DNA from: Pantoea sp. IMH
GTDB taxonomy: Bacteria; Pseudomonadota; Gammaproteobacteria; Enterobacterales; Enterobacteriaceae
Direction: 5' to 3'
Assembly (NCBI RefSeq): GCF_000599885.1
Contig: NZ_JFGT01000005.1
Location: 1,178,001 to 1,242,000, forward strand
Length of the DNA stretch: 64,000 bases
Below the pieces are notes generated by a model that saw only the letters and a program-made list of their open reading frames with translations, was not told where the DNA came from and searched no databases. This document shows positions 1-9,552 of the stretch, one piece after another. Both the position numbers and the translations under genes were made by a program. Numbering within the stretch: position 1 is the stretch's first letter; the number at the start of each line of letters is the position of its first letter.

Positions 1-109
1 GTATGCGCGAAATCGGACCCTGCTGATCGATAAGCCGGTAAACGGCTGCGCTATTGAGTTGCTTAACAAGATCGACATTTCCTATTTGAGCCTGGCCGCC
101 AGTGGTCAT
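1..109 (-). CDS. nagC: NagC, N-acetylglucosamine repressor (N-terminal fragment)
   Basis: The reverse strand starts with ATG at 109 and reads MTTGGQAQIGNVDLVKQLNS, followed by the start of a winged-helix region (AAVYRLIDQQGPISRI), and then runs off the window. This matches the beginning of the ROK-family repressor NagC, which controls the nag genes and releases DNA when it binds GlcNAc-6-phosphate. It begins 8 bp after the nagA stop codon, so it is the third gene of a nagBAC operon as in E. coli. About 36 codons are visible; the inducer-binding ROK part lies outside the window. Confidence 0.9.
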   Translation of the reverse strand, partial: MTTGGQAQIGNVDLVKQLNSAAVYRLIDQQGPISRI

Positions 110-116
110 TCAGTTT

Positions 117-1265
117 CTACTCGCTTAAGACTTCGTCACCGTTAACGATAGTCTGGATTATTTTGTAGTCACGGGTGAACAGCGTCAGGTTGGCCACTTT
201 ACCGGCTTCAATCGAGCCTAACCTTTTCTCCACACCCATCGCCCGTGCCGGGTAAAGCGTTGCCATACGTAACGCCTCGTCCAGGGAAATGCCTGCATGT
301 TCGACGCTGTTCGCTACCGCTTCGATCATAGTCAGGGCAGAACCGCTGAGTGTGCCGTTTTCGTCAACGCAGAGTCCATTACGGTAGTATATTGTTTTTC
401 CTGCAAAAATGAACCGATCAATCGATGCTCCGGCGGGTGCAGTGGCATCGGTAACCAGTACTAGCTTATCGCCTTTAATGCGTTTGGCGTTACGGATGTT
501 AGCGTAATGAACGTGCAATCCATCGGCAATAATGCCGCAATAAATATCAGGGGCGTCAAACAGCGCGCCAATAAGTCCCGGCTCGCGACCGGTAATCGTT
601 GGCATGGCGTTATAGAGGTGAGTGGCGAAGCTGACACCGGCAGCGATGCCGCGCCGTGCTTCCTCCCAGGTGGCGTGAGAGTGACCACAGGAAATAACGA
701 TACCCGCTTCGCTCAGCTGACGGATGAAGTGCTCCTCTACCTGTTCAGGAGCTAGAGTGATCTTGGTAATCACCTCTGCATTTGCACAGAGATAATCCAC
801 AATCTCCTGATTAGGCTTACGAATTAAGTCAGGATTATGCGTGCCTTTTTTAAGCGGGTTCAGCCAGGGACCTTCGAGGTGCAGGCCCAGCGCCTTGTTA
901 GCGTTTTGCGCCAGATAGCTGCGCATCGCTTCAACCGCGCGCTTCATCAGCGCATCGCTGCTGGTGATAAGCGTCGGCAGAAAGCTGGTACAGCCCGATT
1001 TTTCGTTCGCCTTCTGCATAATGTTCAGCGTTTCTACGCTGATAGCGCTGGGATCATCATTAAACTGCACGCCGCCGCAGCCGTTCAGCTGTACGTCGAT
1101 AAAGCCGGGAGCGATCATCGCGCCTTGCACGTCGCGGGCAGCGATGCCAGCTGGCAGTTCTTCCTGCGCGCAGACGCGCTCGATCAGGCCGTTGGCAATA
1201 ATAACAGCATGATTGTCCAGTATTTCATGACCGGTATAAATGCGGCCATTGGTTAATGCGTACAT
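117..1265 (-). CDS. nagA: N-acetylglucosamine-6-phosphate deacetylase
   Basis: NagA removes the acetyl group from GlcNAc-6-phosphate to give glucosamine-6-phosphate and acetate in the cytoplasm. The protein is 382 residues, the same length as E. coli NagA, if the start is the ATG at 1265, which has a GGGAGAGA ribosome-binding site; the frame is open 17 codons further upstream but those look non-coding. Metal and substrate residues of the amidohydrolase family are in place: Glu131 in LHLEGPW, His195 in GHSHAT, His216 in THLYNAM and catalytic Asp273 in VTDAT. It lies 66 bp downstream of nagB and 8 bp upstream of nagC on the same strand, so it is co-transcribed with them and should be induced by GlcNAc. 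Confidence 0.97.
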   Translation of the reverse strand: MYALTNGRIYTGHEILDNHAVIIANGLIERVCAQEELPAGIAARDVQGAMIAPGFIDVQLNGCGGVQFNDDPSAISVETLNIMQKANEKSGCTSFLPTLITSSDALMKRAVEAMRSYLAQNANKALGLHLEGPWLNPLKKGTHNPDLIRKPNQEIVDYLCANAEVITKITLAPEQVEEHFIRQLSEAGIVISCGHSHATWEEARRGIAAGVSFATHLYNAMPTITGREPGLIGALFDAPDIYCGIIADGLHVHYANIRNAKRIKGDKLVLVTDATAPAGASIDRFIFAGKTIYYRNGLCVDENGTLSGSALTMIEAVANSVEHAGISLDEALRMATLYPARAMGVEKRLGSIEAGKVANLTLFTRDYKIIQTIVNGDEVLSE

Positions 1266-1331
1266 AACTCTCTCCCGGCGGTGTCTGGCTGACCGCGCCG
1301 TCCCGGCACGGTTCAACGCAATACTGATGTC

Positions 1332-2132
1332 TTACAGATCTTTCACGTTTTCCGCTTCCATTTCGCGGAAATACTTAACGGTTTTCACTTTCAGTTCCAT
1401 TGTCGCAGGCTCATCGCAAACCACCACAGATTTGGCATGCAGCTGCAGGCAGCTGATGGTCCACATATGGTTTACGTTTCCTTCCACTGCGGCCTGAAGC
1501 GCCTGGGCTTTCACGTGTCCGGTGACGAGAATCATCACTTCTACGGCATCCAGTAGCGTGCCGACACCGACAGTGAGCGCATATTTCGGTACCTGATCCA
1601 CATCGCCGTCAAAAAAGCGAGAGTTGGCCACGCGGGTATCGTGCGTCAGGGTTTTGATACGAGTGCGGGAAGCCAGAGAAGATGCAGGTTCGTTGAACGC
1701 GATATGTCCGTCGTTACCGACACCCCCCATAAACAGGTGAATTTTGCCATAGCTGCGAATTTTTTCTTCATACTGGCGGCATTCTGCGTCAATATCTGGC
1801 GCGTTGCCGTTAAGCAGGTGGATATTTTCCTGTTGAATATCAACATGATCAAAAAAGTTGCGGTACATAAAGCTGTGGTAGCTTTCCGGATGCTCTTTTG
1901 GCAGGCCAACGTACTCATCCATATTGAAGGTGATAACGTGTTTAAAGCTAACCTGGCCTGATTTATGCATTTCAACTAAATGCTTATAGGCTACCAGCGG
2001 CGTGCCGCCGGTAGGCAGCCCCAGCACGAAAGGGCGATCGGCAGTGGGGTTAAACGCGTTGATGCGATTGACAATATGACGGGCGGCCCATTTTCCGACA
2101 TGGTCAGGGGTAGCCAAAGGAATCAGTCTCAT
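1332..2132 (-). CDS. nagB: Glucosamine-6-phosphate deaminase
   Basis: NagB isomerises and deaminates glucosamine-6-phosphate to fructose-6-phosphate and ammonia, linking amino sugars to glycolysis. The length of 266 residues equals the E. coli enzyme. The catalytic set of the family is visible: Asp72 (NMDEY), and Asp141, His143 and Glu148 in the [13 protein letters not shown] segment. It is the first gene of the leftward nagBA(C) operon and faces nagE across a shared control region holding NagC and CRP site candidates. E. coli NagB is activated allosterically by GlcNAc-6-phosphate; the close similarity suggests the same here, but this was not tested residue by residue. Confidence 0.97.
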   Translation of the reverse strand: MRLIPLATPDHVGKWAARHIVNRINAFNPTADRPFVLGLPTGGTPLVAYKHLVEMHKSGQVSFKHVITFNMDEYVGLPKEHPESYHSFMYRNFFDHVDIQQENIHLLNGNAPDIDAECRQYEEKIRSYGKIHLFMGGVGNDGHIAFNEPASSLASRTRIKTLTHDTRVANSRFFDGDVDQVPKYALTVGVGTLLDAVEVMILVTGHVKAQALQAAVEGNVNHMWTISCLQLHAKSVVVCDEPATMELKVKTVKYFREMEAENVKDL

Positions 2133-2303
2133 GTATCACCTCATGTAAGCAAAGTTAGAAATGGTTGACGGTGCCCTTGCTGCTGAAAGTAAGCGTACGT
2201 GTCGGGGGCCATATCCGCGAGGGATAAATCCGTCGTGATTTTTCGGATCATAAAATAAGTTTGCGGCGATAGCCAGAAGCATGAAAAATTTCATGGCTAT
2301 TTT

Positions 2304-2319
2304 GGTGATAAAAGTCACA
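2304..2319. promoter_or_regulatory. CRP-cAMP site candidate in nag control region
   Basis: GGTGA-TAAAAG-TCACA matches the TGTGA-N6-TCACA consensus at nine of ten positions. The nag genes are catabolite-controlled in E. coli, so a CRP site here is expected. It lies 11 bp from the NagC operator candidate. Confidence 0.65.
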
Positions 2320-2330
2320 GTTGTAGCGGT

Positions 2331-2353
2331 TTTAATTTGCGAAGCGAATTAAA
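2331..2353. promoter_or_regulatory. NagC operator
   Basis: A 23-bp near-perfect palindrome with arms TTTAATTTGC and GCGAATTAAA around a central GAA. This is the form of the NagC operator known from E. coli nagE-nagB (A/T-rich arms flanking a central GC-rich core). Position between nagB and nagE and the presence of nagC in the same locus support the call. Confidence 0.8.
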
Positions 2354-2462
2354 TTTTTCTTACACTCCGCTTCGGGGTTTGAACTGTTATTCAGAAACCA
2401 ACAGGCCGTGATAATAAAACGAAACGGCTCATGGCGCCTTAACGGGTCTTATAGGGGGAAAG

Positions 2463-4499
2463 GTGAATATTCTAAGCTATCTGCAAAAAGTAGGACGGGC
2501 GCTCATGGTGCCGGTGGCAACACTGCCCGCCGCCGCGATTCTGATGGGCGTCGGCTACTGGCTTGATCCAGATGCATGGGGAGCAGGTAACGCACTTGCA
2601 GCGCTGCTCATTAAATCGGGTTCAGCAATTATCGATCATATGTCCGTTCTGTTCGCCATCGGCGTGGCTTACGGCATGTCCAAAGATAAAGATGGCGCCG
2701 CGGCGCTGACCGGTTTTGTTGGTTTTCTTGTCGTAACGACACTCTGCTCGCCAGCTGCGGTCGCAATGATTCAGAAAATTCCGGTCGAACAGGTGCCGAT
2801 GGCATTCGGTAAAATCGAAAACCAGTTCGTCGGTATTCTGGTCGGTATCATCTCTGCAGAGATGTATAACCGCTTCAGTCACGTTGAGTTGCCTAAGGCG
2901 CTCTCCTTCTTCAGCGGTCGTCGTCTGGTGCCGATTCTGGTCTCCTTTCTGATGATCCTGGTTGCCTTTATTTTGATGTATATCTGGCCGTTGATTTTCG
3001 GTGGCCTGGTCAACTTTGGTGAAAGTATTCAGAAAATGGGATCGATCGGTGCGGGCGTCTACGCGTTCTTCAACCGTTTGTTGATCCCGGTTGGCCTGCA
3101 TCACGCCCTTAACTCCGTTTTCTGGTTTGACGTGGCAGGCATCAACGATATTCCAAACTTCCTGGGTGGGGCGCAGTCGCTCGAAAGCGGTAAGGCCGCT
3201 GTCGGGATCACTGGCCGTTATCAGGCTGGCTTTTTCCCCATCATGATGTTCGGTCTTCCAGGCGCTGCGCTGGCCATTTTTCAGTGTGCACGTCCGGAAA
3301 ACCGCGCCAAAGTCGGTGGTATCATGCTGGCGGCAGCCTTCGCCGCTTTCTTTACCGGTATCACTGAACCGCTGGAATTTTCCTTTATGTTCGTGGCGCC
3401 AGTTCTCTATGTGATCCACGCTGTGCTAACCGGTATTTCGGTATTTATCGCCGCAAGTATGCAGTGGATTTCCGGCTTTGGCTTCAGCGCCGGGCTGGTG
3501 GATATGGTGCTCTCTTCACGAAATCCGCTGGCCACCCACTGGTACATGCTGATCCCGCAGGGGCTGGTCTTCTTTGTTATCTACTACGTGGTATTCCGCT
3601 TCACCATCAAAAAATTCAATCTGCTGACGCCAGGACGTGAATTGGCGGTGGATGGCGATGAAAGTGATGGCTATGACGTCAACGTTGAGAAAAGTGGCAA
3701 TAAAGAAACCGATACTGAATCGCTTGCCCGTCATTACATTGGTGCCGTAGGAGGCTCTGATAATCTGACCGGGATCGACGCCTGCATTACGCGCCTGCGT
3801 CTGAACGTGAAGGATAGCGCCTCAGTCAACGAGGCTGTGGTTAAGCGCCTTGGCGCATCGGGTGTTATTCGCCTGAACAAGCAGAGCATTCAGATTATTG
3901 TCGGCACTCGTGCTGAAACTATCGCTTCTGCCATGAAAACTGTATTAAGCCGGGGGCCGGTTCCCTCAGCGGCAACGGCAACAACACCGGTAGCCAGTGC
4001 TGCGCCAGTAGTCCAGGCGGTACCTAATGTGTCAAAAGGGATTATCGGCACGCTGGTGGCGCCGGTAAGCGGTGAAGTGGTTGCGCTTGAGCAGGTGCCT
4101 GACGAAGCTTTCGCCAGTAAAGCGGTCGGTGAAGGGCTGGCGATCAAGCCAACCAGCAGTACCGTAGTTGCGCCTGCCGCCGGCACCGTGGTGAAGATCT
4201 TCAATACGAATCACGCCTTCTGTCTGGAAACGGAAAAGGGCATTGAGGTTGTGGTGCATATGGGGCTTGATACGGTTGCGCTGGGCGGTAAAGGCTTTAC
4301 GCGTCTGATTGAAGAGGGTGCGGAGGTTGTCGCTGGTCAGCCAGTACTGGAAATGGATCTCGACTGGCTTAACAGCCATGCCCGCTCGATGATCAGTCCC
4401 GTTGTTGTCAGTAATATTGAAGACTTCGGCGGCATCAATCTGGTCGCTGGCGAAACGGTTGTGGCGGGCGAAAGCCGTCTGTATGAGATTAAGGGCTAA
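2463..4499 (+). CDS. nagE: PTS N-acetylglucosamine transporter EIICBA
   Basis: NagE imports GlcNAc through the inner membrane and phosphorylates it at C6 using phosphate from HPr. The 678-residue protein has the order IIC-IIB-IIA: hydrophobic IIC segments to about residue 385, IIB around residues 415-495 with phospho-Cys441 in the GIDACITRL motif, and a crr-like IIA domain from about 525 with phospho-His599 in VVVHMGLD. It is about 30 residues longer than the E. coli protein, mainly in the linker around residues 497-525, rich in Ala, Thr, Pro and Val. The start is GTG at 2463 behind AGGGGGAAAG. An intrinsic terminator follows directly. Confidence 0.96.
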   Translation: MNILSYLQKVGRALMVPVATLPAAAILMGVGYWLDPDAWGAGNALAALLIKSGSAIIDHMSVLFAIGVAYGMSKDKDGAAALTGFVGFLVVTTLCSPAAVAMIQKIPVEQVPMAFGKIENQFVGILVGIISAEMYNRFSHVELPKALSFFSGRRLVPILVSFLMILVAFILMYIWPLIFGGLVNFGESIQKMGSIGAGVYAFFNRLLIPVGLHHALNSVFWFDVAGINDIPNFLGGAQSLESGKAAVGITGRYQAGFFPIMMFGLPGAALAIFQCARPENRAKVGGIMLAAAFAAFFTGITEPLEFSFMFVAPVLYVIHAVLTGISVFIAASMQWISGFGFSAGLVDMVLSSRNPLATHWYMLIPQGLVFFVIYYVVFRFTIKKFNLLTPGRELAVDGDESDGYDVNVEKSGNKETDTESLARHYIGAVGGSDNLTGIDACITRLRLNVKDSASVNEAVVKRLGASGVIRLNKQSIQIIVGTRAETIASAMKTVLSRGPVPSAATATTPVASAAPVVQAVPNVSKGIIGTLVAPVSGEVVALEQVPDEAFASKAVGEGLAIKPTSSTVVAPAAGTVVKIFNTNHAFCLETEKGIEVVVHMGLDTVALGGKGFTRLIEEGAEVVAGQPVLEMDLDWLNSHARSMISPVVVSNIEDFGGINLVAGETVVAGESRLYEIKG

Positions 4500-4522
4500 C
4501 GACTCAGCTCAGTAAAGTCACA

Positions 4523-4551
4523 GGGCGGGAAGCGATTCCCGCCCTTTTTTT
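4523..4551 (+). terminator. Intrinsic terminator after nagE
   Basis: GGGCGGGAA / TTCCCGCCC stem with a GCGA loop followed by seven T residues, 23 bp after the nagE stop codon. Confidence 0.93.
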
Positions 4552-4653
4552 ATCATTAAGCCCTAACAAACGGTTGTTTCCCTTCCCGGCTTTGTGGATC
4601 ATACTCCGTTATTTCACGTACTAATTACGCTAAGCATTCCTGAGGAAATTAAG

Positions 4654-6321
4654 ATGAGTGAGGCAGAAGCCCGCCCAACTAACTTTATTCGTCAGATTAT
4701 TGACGAAGATCTGGCGAGCGGTAAGCATAGCACCGTGCATACGCGCTTCCCGCCCGAGCCTAATGGCTACCTGCATATTGGCCATGCTAAATCCATTTGC
4801 CTCAATTTTGGCATCGCCCAGGATTACCAGGGCCAGTGCAATCTGCGCTTTGATGATACCAACCCGGTGAAAGAAGACCTGGAGTTCGTGGAATCCATCA
4901 AAGAGGACGTACAGTGGCTGGGCTTTGAGTGGAGCGGTAACGTCCACTACTCATCTGACTATTTTGACCAGCTGCATCATTACGCTGTTGAACTTATCAA
5001 TAAAGGCCTGGCCTATGTTGACGAGCTGTCGCCTGAGCAAATTCGCGAATATCGCGGCTCCCTGACGTCGCCGGGTAAGAACAGCCCTTATCGCGACCGC
5101 AGCGTGGAGGAAAACCTGGCGCTGTTTGAGAAAATGCGTAACGGAGAATTTGCCGAGGGAACGGCCTGCCTGCGTGCCAAAATTGATATGGCGTCCAGTT
5201 TTATCGTGATGCGCGATCCGGTGCTTTATCGCATCAAGTTCGCTGAACATCATCAGACGGGCAATAAGTGGTGCATCTATCCGATGTACGATTTCACCCA
5301 CTGCATTTCCGATGCGCTGGAAGGGATCACCCATTCGCTCTGTACGCTGGAGTTTCAGGATAACCGCCGTCTCTATGACTGGGTGCTGGATAACATCACC
5401 ATTCCCGTGCATCCGCGCCAGTATGAGTTTTCCCGCCTGAATCTGGAGTATGCGATCATGTCCAAGCGCAAGCTCAGCCTGCTGGTCAGCGAAAAGATTG
5501 TCGAGGGTTGGGACGATCCGCGTATGCTCACCGTATCAGGCCTGCGTCGTCGTGGTTACAGTGCAGCGTCTATTCGCGAGTTCTGCCGCCGTATTGGCGT
5601 GACCAAGCAGGACAACATTGTTGAAATGGCTTCGCTGGAATCCTGCATTCGTGACGATCTTAACGAAAATGCGCCGCGTGCAATGGCCGTTCTCGACCCG
5701 GTGAAGCTGGTGATTGAAAACCTGCCCGCGGGACACGAAGAGATCATCACCATGCCGAATCATCCGAATAAACCGGAGATGGGAACGCGGGAAGTGCCGT
5801 TCAGTCGTGAGATCTACATCGATCGTGCTGACTTCCGGGAGGAAGCTAACAAGCACTATAAACGTCTGGTGTTGGGCAAAGAGGTCCGCCTGCGTAATGC
5901 GTATGTGATCAGGGCTGAACGCGTAGCAAAAGATGATGAAGGCAATATCACCTGCCTGTTCTGTACCTGTGATACGGAAACGCTCAGCAAAGATCCTGCT
6001 GATGGCCGTAAGGTGAAGGGCGTCATCCACTGGGTTTCGGCGGAACACGCGTTACCCGCTGAATTCCGGTTATATGATCGTCTGTTTAGCGTACCGAACC
6101 CAGGTGCGGCGGATGATTTCCTGACGACTATCAATCCGGAATCGCTGATTATCCGTCAGGGATTCGTCGAACCTGGGCTGAGCCAGGCGCAGCCGTCCAG
6201 TCCGTATCAGTTCGAGCGTGAAGGTTACTTCTGCGCGGACAGCCGTTACTCCGCGCCTAACAAGCTGGTGTTTAACCGCACTGTGGGTTTGCGTGATACC
6301 TGGGCAAAAACGGGCGAGTAA
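4654..6321 (+). CDS. glnS: Glutaminyl-tRNA synthetase
   Basis: GlnRS charges tRNA-Gln with glutamine. The ATG at 4654 (TGAGGA upstream) gives 555 residues, within one of E. coli GlnRS; the frame is open 20 codons further upstream without a good start. Class I synthetase signatures are present: HIGH at residues 41-44 in [14 protein letters not shown] and the KMSKS variant MSKRK at 269-273. The catalytic Rossmann core is followed by the anticodon-binding beta-barrels that typify bacterial GlnRS. The gene stands alone between terminators, with no chitoporin gene downstream as there is in E. coli. Confidence 0.97.
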   Translation: MSEAEARPTNFIRQIIDEDLASGKHSTVHTRFPPEPNGYLHIGHAKSICLNFGIAQDYQGQCNLRFDDTNPVKEDLEFVESIKEDVQWLGFEWSGNVHYSSDYFDQLHHYAVELINKGLAYVDELSPEQIREYRGSLTSPGKNSPYRDRSVEENLALFEKMRNGEFAEGTACLRAKIDMASSFIVMRDPVLYRIKFAEHHQTGNKWCIYPMYDFTHCISDALEGITHSLCTLEFQDNRRLYDWVLDNITIPVHPRQYEFSRLNLEYAIMSKRKLSLLVSEKIVEGWDDPRMLTVSGLRRRGYSAASIREFCRRIGVTKQDNIVEMASLESCIRDDLNENAPRAMAVLDPVKLVIENLPAGHEEIITMPNHPNKPEMGTREVPFSREIYIDRADFREEANKHYKRLVLGKEVRLRNAYVIRAERVAKDDEGNITCLFCTCDTETLSKDPADGRKVKGVIHWVSAEHALPAEFRLYDRLFSVPNPGAADDFLTTINPESLIIRQGFVEPGLSQAQPSSPYQFEREGYFCADSRYSAPNKLVFNRTVGLRDTWAKTGE

Positions 6322-6373
6322 TTTTTCCAGCCTCTGTCGGGGATTGGCCAGGCAGAGACGGTGATGACAGATT

Positions 6374-6407
6374 AAATCCGTCATTCTTTTCGGGATGACG
6401 GATTTTT
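6374..6407 (+). terminator. Intrinsic terminator after glnS
   Basis: AAATCCGTCAT and ATGACGGATTT form an 11-bp stem around a 10-nt loop, with T residues at the end. It lies about 50 bp after the glnS stop codon. Confidence 0.85.
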
Positions 6408-6477
6408 GTATGTACTGTCATCGCGGGAACTGGGGATCTGAAACGGTCGTATTTCGTTTCAGCAGCGTATACAGACG

Positions 6478-6509
6478 AAAAAAAACCGGTGAGGCTTCAC
6501 CGGTTTTTT
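6478..6509. terminator. Bidirectional terminator between glnS and fur
   Basis: CCGGTGA / TCACCGG stem with a GGCT loop, an A tract on the left and a T tract on the right. It can stop transcription from either side, so it probably serves leftward fur and rightward read-through from glnS. Confidence 0.85.
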
Positions 6510-6595
6510 GTTTTGGCACAAAGCGAGTGCGGCCTTTAATGCCTCACAGAACCTGAATAATAGCGTTCGGGAGATAAAAGACGACATTCATCCGC

Positions 6596-7039
6596 TTACT
6601 TGTCGTGCAGCGTCTCATCTTCCCGGCAGTCGCCGGTAGAGCAGTGCCCATACAGATAGAGGCTGTGATTGCTGAGCTTGATACCATGTTTAGTGGCGAT
6701 ATCACGCTGACGGGATTCGATAGACTCATCACGGAATTCGATCACTTTTCCGCAATCCAGGCAGATCAGATGATCGTGGTGATGCTGCTGAGTCAGTTCA
6801 AAGACGGACTTACCGCCTTCGAAATTGTGACGCGTCACAATGCCGGCGTCATCAAACTGGTTCAGAACGCGGTAAACCGTCGCCAGACCAATCTCTTCGC
6901 CCATATCAATCAGGCGTTTATACAAATCTTCCGCACTGACGTGATGGCCAACGGGTTCCTGAAGCACTTCCAGAATTTTAAGTCTTGGAAGCGTGACTTT
7001 CAGGCCGGCCTTCTTTAATGCGGTGTTATTGTCAGTCAT
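6596..7039 (-). CDS. fur: Ferric uptake regulator Fur
   Basis: Fur is the Fe(II)-dependent repressor of iron acquisition genes. The 147-residue protein is one shorter than E. coli Fur. It has an N-terminal winged helix (about 1-82) and a C-terminal dimerisation and metal domain: the HHHDH cluster at 86-90, Cys93/Cys96 and Cys133/Cys138, the two CxxC-type pairs of the structural zinc site. It lies downstream of fldA on the same strand, as in E. coli, but a hairpin terminator lies between them, so it probably has its own promoter in the 370-bp gap. Confidence 0.97.
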   Translation of the reverse strand: MTDNNTALKKAGLKVTLPRLKILEVLQEPVGHHVSAEDLYKRLIDMGEEIGLATVYRVLNQFDDAGIVTRHNFEGGKSVFELTQQHHHDHLICLDCGKVIEFRDESIESRQRDIATKHGIKLSNHSLYLYGHCSTGDCREDETLHDK

Positions 7040-7411
7040 GCGGATATTGTCCTGTTACTTTGCTAGTCACTAAGTGGCTGAAAAGCCCTGAGCATCGGTC
7101 GTCGCTGAAAAGTCAGGCGCCTCAGTATAGAACTGATAGTTCGAAATGGAAACCGCGGAAAGGCGTCCCCACCAGGAAAATAAGGGTAAAAAAGCCGTTA
7201 CATCCTGAAAAGCAGGCGCCTGCCTGAGCTGGATTACATTTCATGCTTTCTCATCAACGCTGCCTTCAGGGCGAAAGGCGCTGAGAAAGCCGGATGACCG
7301 ATGGCGATATTGTACAGTTTTGCAGGTGAAAGTTACAAAAATGTGCCTATTACTATTATAGGAAAAACCATGCGCCTGATGTGAGATAACTCCCACATCA
7401 GGCGGCTGTTA
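7040..7411. promoter_or_regulatory. fur upstream region
   Basis: A 372-bp gap between fldA and fur, both leftward. Next to fldA is a strong hairpin (listed). The rest must hold the fur promoter. E. coli has a short upstream ORF (uof) coupled to fur translation; I looked for it and found only a 10-codon ATG frame ending before fur (MLRAFQPLSD), which I do not call. No clear Fur box is visible. Confidence 0.5.
7360..7404 (-). terminator. Terminator downstream of fldA
   Basis: On the minus strand GCCTGATGTG pairs with CACATCAGGC and is followed a few bases later by a GTTTTTCC tract. It lies directly after the fldA stop codon. Confidence 0.75.
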
Positions 7412-7942
7412 TCAGGCTTCGAGGATTTCCTTGAGGTGCAGTTCCTCATAAATCTGTTTTACCCACTTCTCTGTACGTTCAGCGGTTAACTCGGGTTGGC
7501 GATCTTCATCAATGGCCAGCCCCAGGAAGTGGTTATCATCCGCCAGGCCTTTAGACGCCTCAAAATGATAGCCTTCTGTCGGCCAGTGGCCGACGATCAC
7601 CGCGCCTTTAGGCTCAATGATATCGCGAATGGTGCCCATCGCATCACAGAAGTACTCGGCATAATCTTCCTGATCGCCGCAGCCAAACAGGGCAACCAGC
7701 TTACCGTTAAAGTCGATTTCTTCAAGGGTAGGGAAGAAGTCATCCCAGTCACACTGGGCTTCGCCATAGTACCAGGTTGGAATGCCCAGCAGCAGAATAT
7801 CAAAGGCTTCAAGGTCTTCTTTGCTGCTTTTCGCGATATCATGAACCTCAGCCACCTCGTTACCGAGCTGCTTCTGGATCATTTTTGCAATGTTTTCGGT
7901 ATTGCCTGTATCGCTGCCAAAGAAAATGCCTACGATTGCCAT
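7412..7942 (-). CDS. fldA: Flavodoxin 1
   Basis: FldA is a small FMN electron carrier used by flavodoxin-dependent enzymes such as IspG/IspH, methionine synthase reactivation and radical SAM enzymes. The start at 7942 with AAGAGG upstream gives 176 residues, identical in length to E. coli FldA; the 21 extra upstream codons in frame are not expected to be translated. The FMN phosphate loop GSDTGNTEN is near the N-terminus, and the isoalloxazine-contacting loops (PTWYYGEAQCDWDD and FGCGDQEDYAEYFCD) are intact. Its acidic composition is typical of the family. Confidence 0.97.
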   Translation of the reverse strand: MAIVGIFFGSDTGNTENIAKMIQKQLGNEVAEVHDIAKSSKEDLEAFDILLLGIPTWYYGEAQCDWDDFFPTLEEIDFNGKLVALFGCGDQEDYAEYFCDAMGTIRDIIEPKGAVIVGHWPTEGYHFEASKGLADDNHFLGLAIDEDRQPELTAERTEKWVKQIYEELHLKEILEA

Positions 7943-8104
7943 GAGTTTAATAACCTCTTGAAACTTAATGATATGGTGACTGCTGTTAAAGACAGATAAC
8001 GGCAATGATAGCAGACAGCCTCAGGGGGATAAACGTGTAATCCTCCTGCTTTTGTCGCTTTGTGCTTTGTCCCGGCCTGCGTGAGTCATTGTTGAGAGGG
8101 CCGT

Positions 8105-8386
8105 TTAAGCGTTCCGTCTGACTAACTGTGCCATCACCATTTCTTCTATCAACTCGCTGCGGCTCATATTACGCTGCTCGGCGAGCTGGTTCAGTGCATC
8201 TACCGCGTCGCTGTTCATTTTCAGCTCTACGCGCTTGAGTCCACGCACTTTATCCCGTTTGAGCTGGTTGCGTTTATTGATACGCAGCTGCTCATCACGC
8301 GTTAGCGGATTTGTTTTAGGTCGTCCCGGGCGACGCTCATCTGCGAACAGATCGATCGTGGTGCGGTCCGTGTTTTCTTTTGCCAT
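8105..8386 (-). CDS. ybfE: LexA-regulated protein YbfE
   Basis: A 93-residue basic protein matching E. coli YbfE (97 residues), a small ribbon-helix-helix-type protein annotated as LexA-regulated. The C-terminal part, with the sequence MNSDAVDALNQLAEQRNMSR followed by SELIEEMV, has the beta-helix-helix pattern of MetJ/Arc-type DNA-binding proteins; the N-terminal half is rich in Arg and Lys. Its targets are not known to me. It lies between ybfF and fldA on the same strand, with a CTG-N10-CAG LexA-type site just upstream. Confidence 0.88.
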   Translation of the reverse strand: MAKENTDRTTIDLFADERRPGRPKTNPLTRDEQLRINKRNQLKRDKVRGLKRVELKMNSDAVDALNQLAEQRNMSRSELIEEMVMAQLVRRNA

Positions 8387-8413
8387 AGAATCGAGATACT
8401 GAAAAGGCTGGAT

Positions 8414-8433
8414 TACTGATGAATTGGTCAGGC
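8414..8433. promoter_or_regulatory. LexA (SOS) box candidate upstream of ybfE
   Basis: TACTG-ATGAATTGG-TCAG fits the CTG-N10-CAG core of a LexA box, with the first half matching TACTG fully and the second half weakly. It lies 28 bp upstream of the ybfE start; E. coli ybfE is a known LexA target with a similarly degenerate box. Confidence 0.5.
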
Positions 8434-8533
8434 TGCCGGCTGAAATTCCATCAGCGACAAATTTTTAGCGCGCCATCATACCCTGTGAAAGTGGGGACGA
8501 CAATGATTTAACATCCCCATGAATCTTTTGTTT

Positions 8534-9298
8534 TTACAGGCCTAAAAAGCGACTGATAACGCGTAAAACCGCCTCAGGTTTTTCCGCATGGACCCAGTGG
8601 CCTGCGCCGCCGATCACATGGGCTCGCGCCTGAGGAAATTGCGCAAGCAGCGCATCACGGTACTGGTCATCAAGGTAAAATGAGCGTTCGCCGCGGATAA
8701 AAAGCGCAGGATGTGGCCAGGGCGGTAACGTTTCCCAGCCGATAATCTCGTCATAAGTGTCCCATAACACCGGCACGTTGAACCGCCATTCACCCTCATG
8801 GAAAGATTTAAGCAAAAACTGAATGACGCCTTCGTCCTCTATACGCTGACGCATCAGGGTGGTCGCCTCACTCCGGGTCGTGATACCTGCCGCGCTGACC
8901 GCCTTCATGGCGGCAAAAAAGCGATCGTGATGACGTTCCTGGTAGGCGATGGGGGCAATATCTATAACCACCAGTTGTTCAACGCGGCCGGGTACCAGTG
9001 CGGTCAGCGCCATTGCGATTTTACCGCCCATAGAGTGGCCCACGACGGTGAAACGATCAATCCCCAGATCGTCAAGTGTCTCCACGACATCCTGCGCCAT
9101 GGCGGGATAGTTCATCTCTTCTGAACGTGGCGAAAGGCCGTGATTGCGCACGTCAATCTGCACCACGCGGCGGCGATCCTTCAGCCCCCGGGCCAGCACG
9201 CCAAGGTTGTCGAGGCTGCCAAAGAGGCCATGAATCAGCACCACTGGCGCGGCGTCGGCGGCTGATTGTTCAGATTGCAGGCGAACATTCAATTTCAT
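8534..9298 (-). CDS. ybfF: Alpha/beta-hydrolase esterase YbfF
   Basis: YbfF is a cytoplasmic acyl-CoA/short-chain ester hydrolase of the alpha/beta-hydrolase fold; its physiological substrate is uncertain. The 254-residue length equals the E. coli protein. Visible are the oxyanion loop HGLFGS (23-28), the nucleophile elbow GHSMGG with Ser89, and a C-terminal GAGHWVHAEKP carrying the catalytic His. It diverges from seqA, as in E. coli, across a 254-bp gap. Confidence 0.94.
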   Translation of the reverse strand: MKLNVRLQSEQSAADAAPVVLIHGLFGSLDNLGVLARGLKDRRRVVQIDVRNHGLSPRSEEMNYPAMAQDVVETLDDLGIDRFTVVGHSMGGKIAMALTALVPGRVEQLVVIDIAPIAYQERHHDRFFAAMKAVSAAGITTRSEATTLMRQRIEDEGVIQFLLKSFHEGEWRFNVPVLWDTYDEIIGWETLPPWPHPALFIRGERSFYLDDQYRDALLAQFPQARAHVIGGAGHWVHAEKPEAVLRVISRFLGL

Positions 9299-9552
9299 AG
9301 TAAAGTTCTTACAGGGGAAACGAGGGGTTAGGGTATCATGGAAGAACCTATTCTGCTGAAAAGGCAGGTGTGCTCCGCCAATCTCTTTGCGGCATATTCT
9401 GACTTTTGCCCGCTTTCAGGACTGGCGCTACACCCCGGCAGGATTTAACTTTATAATCCACATGTTAGAGCTGGTTCGAAAGGCTAACGTGCGTTTGTCA
9501 TCCACAGCGTGCGCGCTGACCGGCTCTTAAGCACTAACCGTACTGGATAAAG

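Larger units (their letters stand above)
2133..2462. promoter_or_regulatory. Divergent nagB / nagE control region
   Basis: This 330-bp gap separates the leftward nagBA(C) operon from rightward nagE. It contains a good NagC-type palindrome and a CRP-type palindrome (listed separately) on the nagE-proximal side. In E. coli NagC bridges two operators, one near each promoter, forming a loop. I see only one strong operator here; a second, weaker one near nagB cannot be assigned by eye. No additional gene is evident. Confidence 0.75.

Noticed and set aside
2622-3419. Antisense frame (265 codons) opposite nagE
   Set aside because: Composition rich in His, Gln and Asp is typical of reverse-frame translation of a membrane protein gene.
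7040-7140. uof, the short upstream ORF of fur in E. coli
   Set aside because: No frame matching uof or coupled to the fur start was found; the only ATG frame is 10 codons long and ends well before fur.
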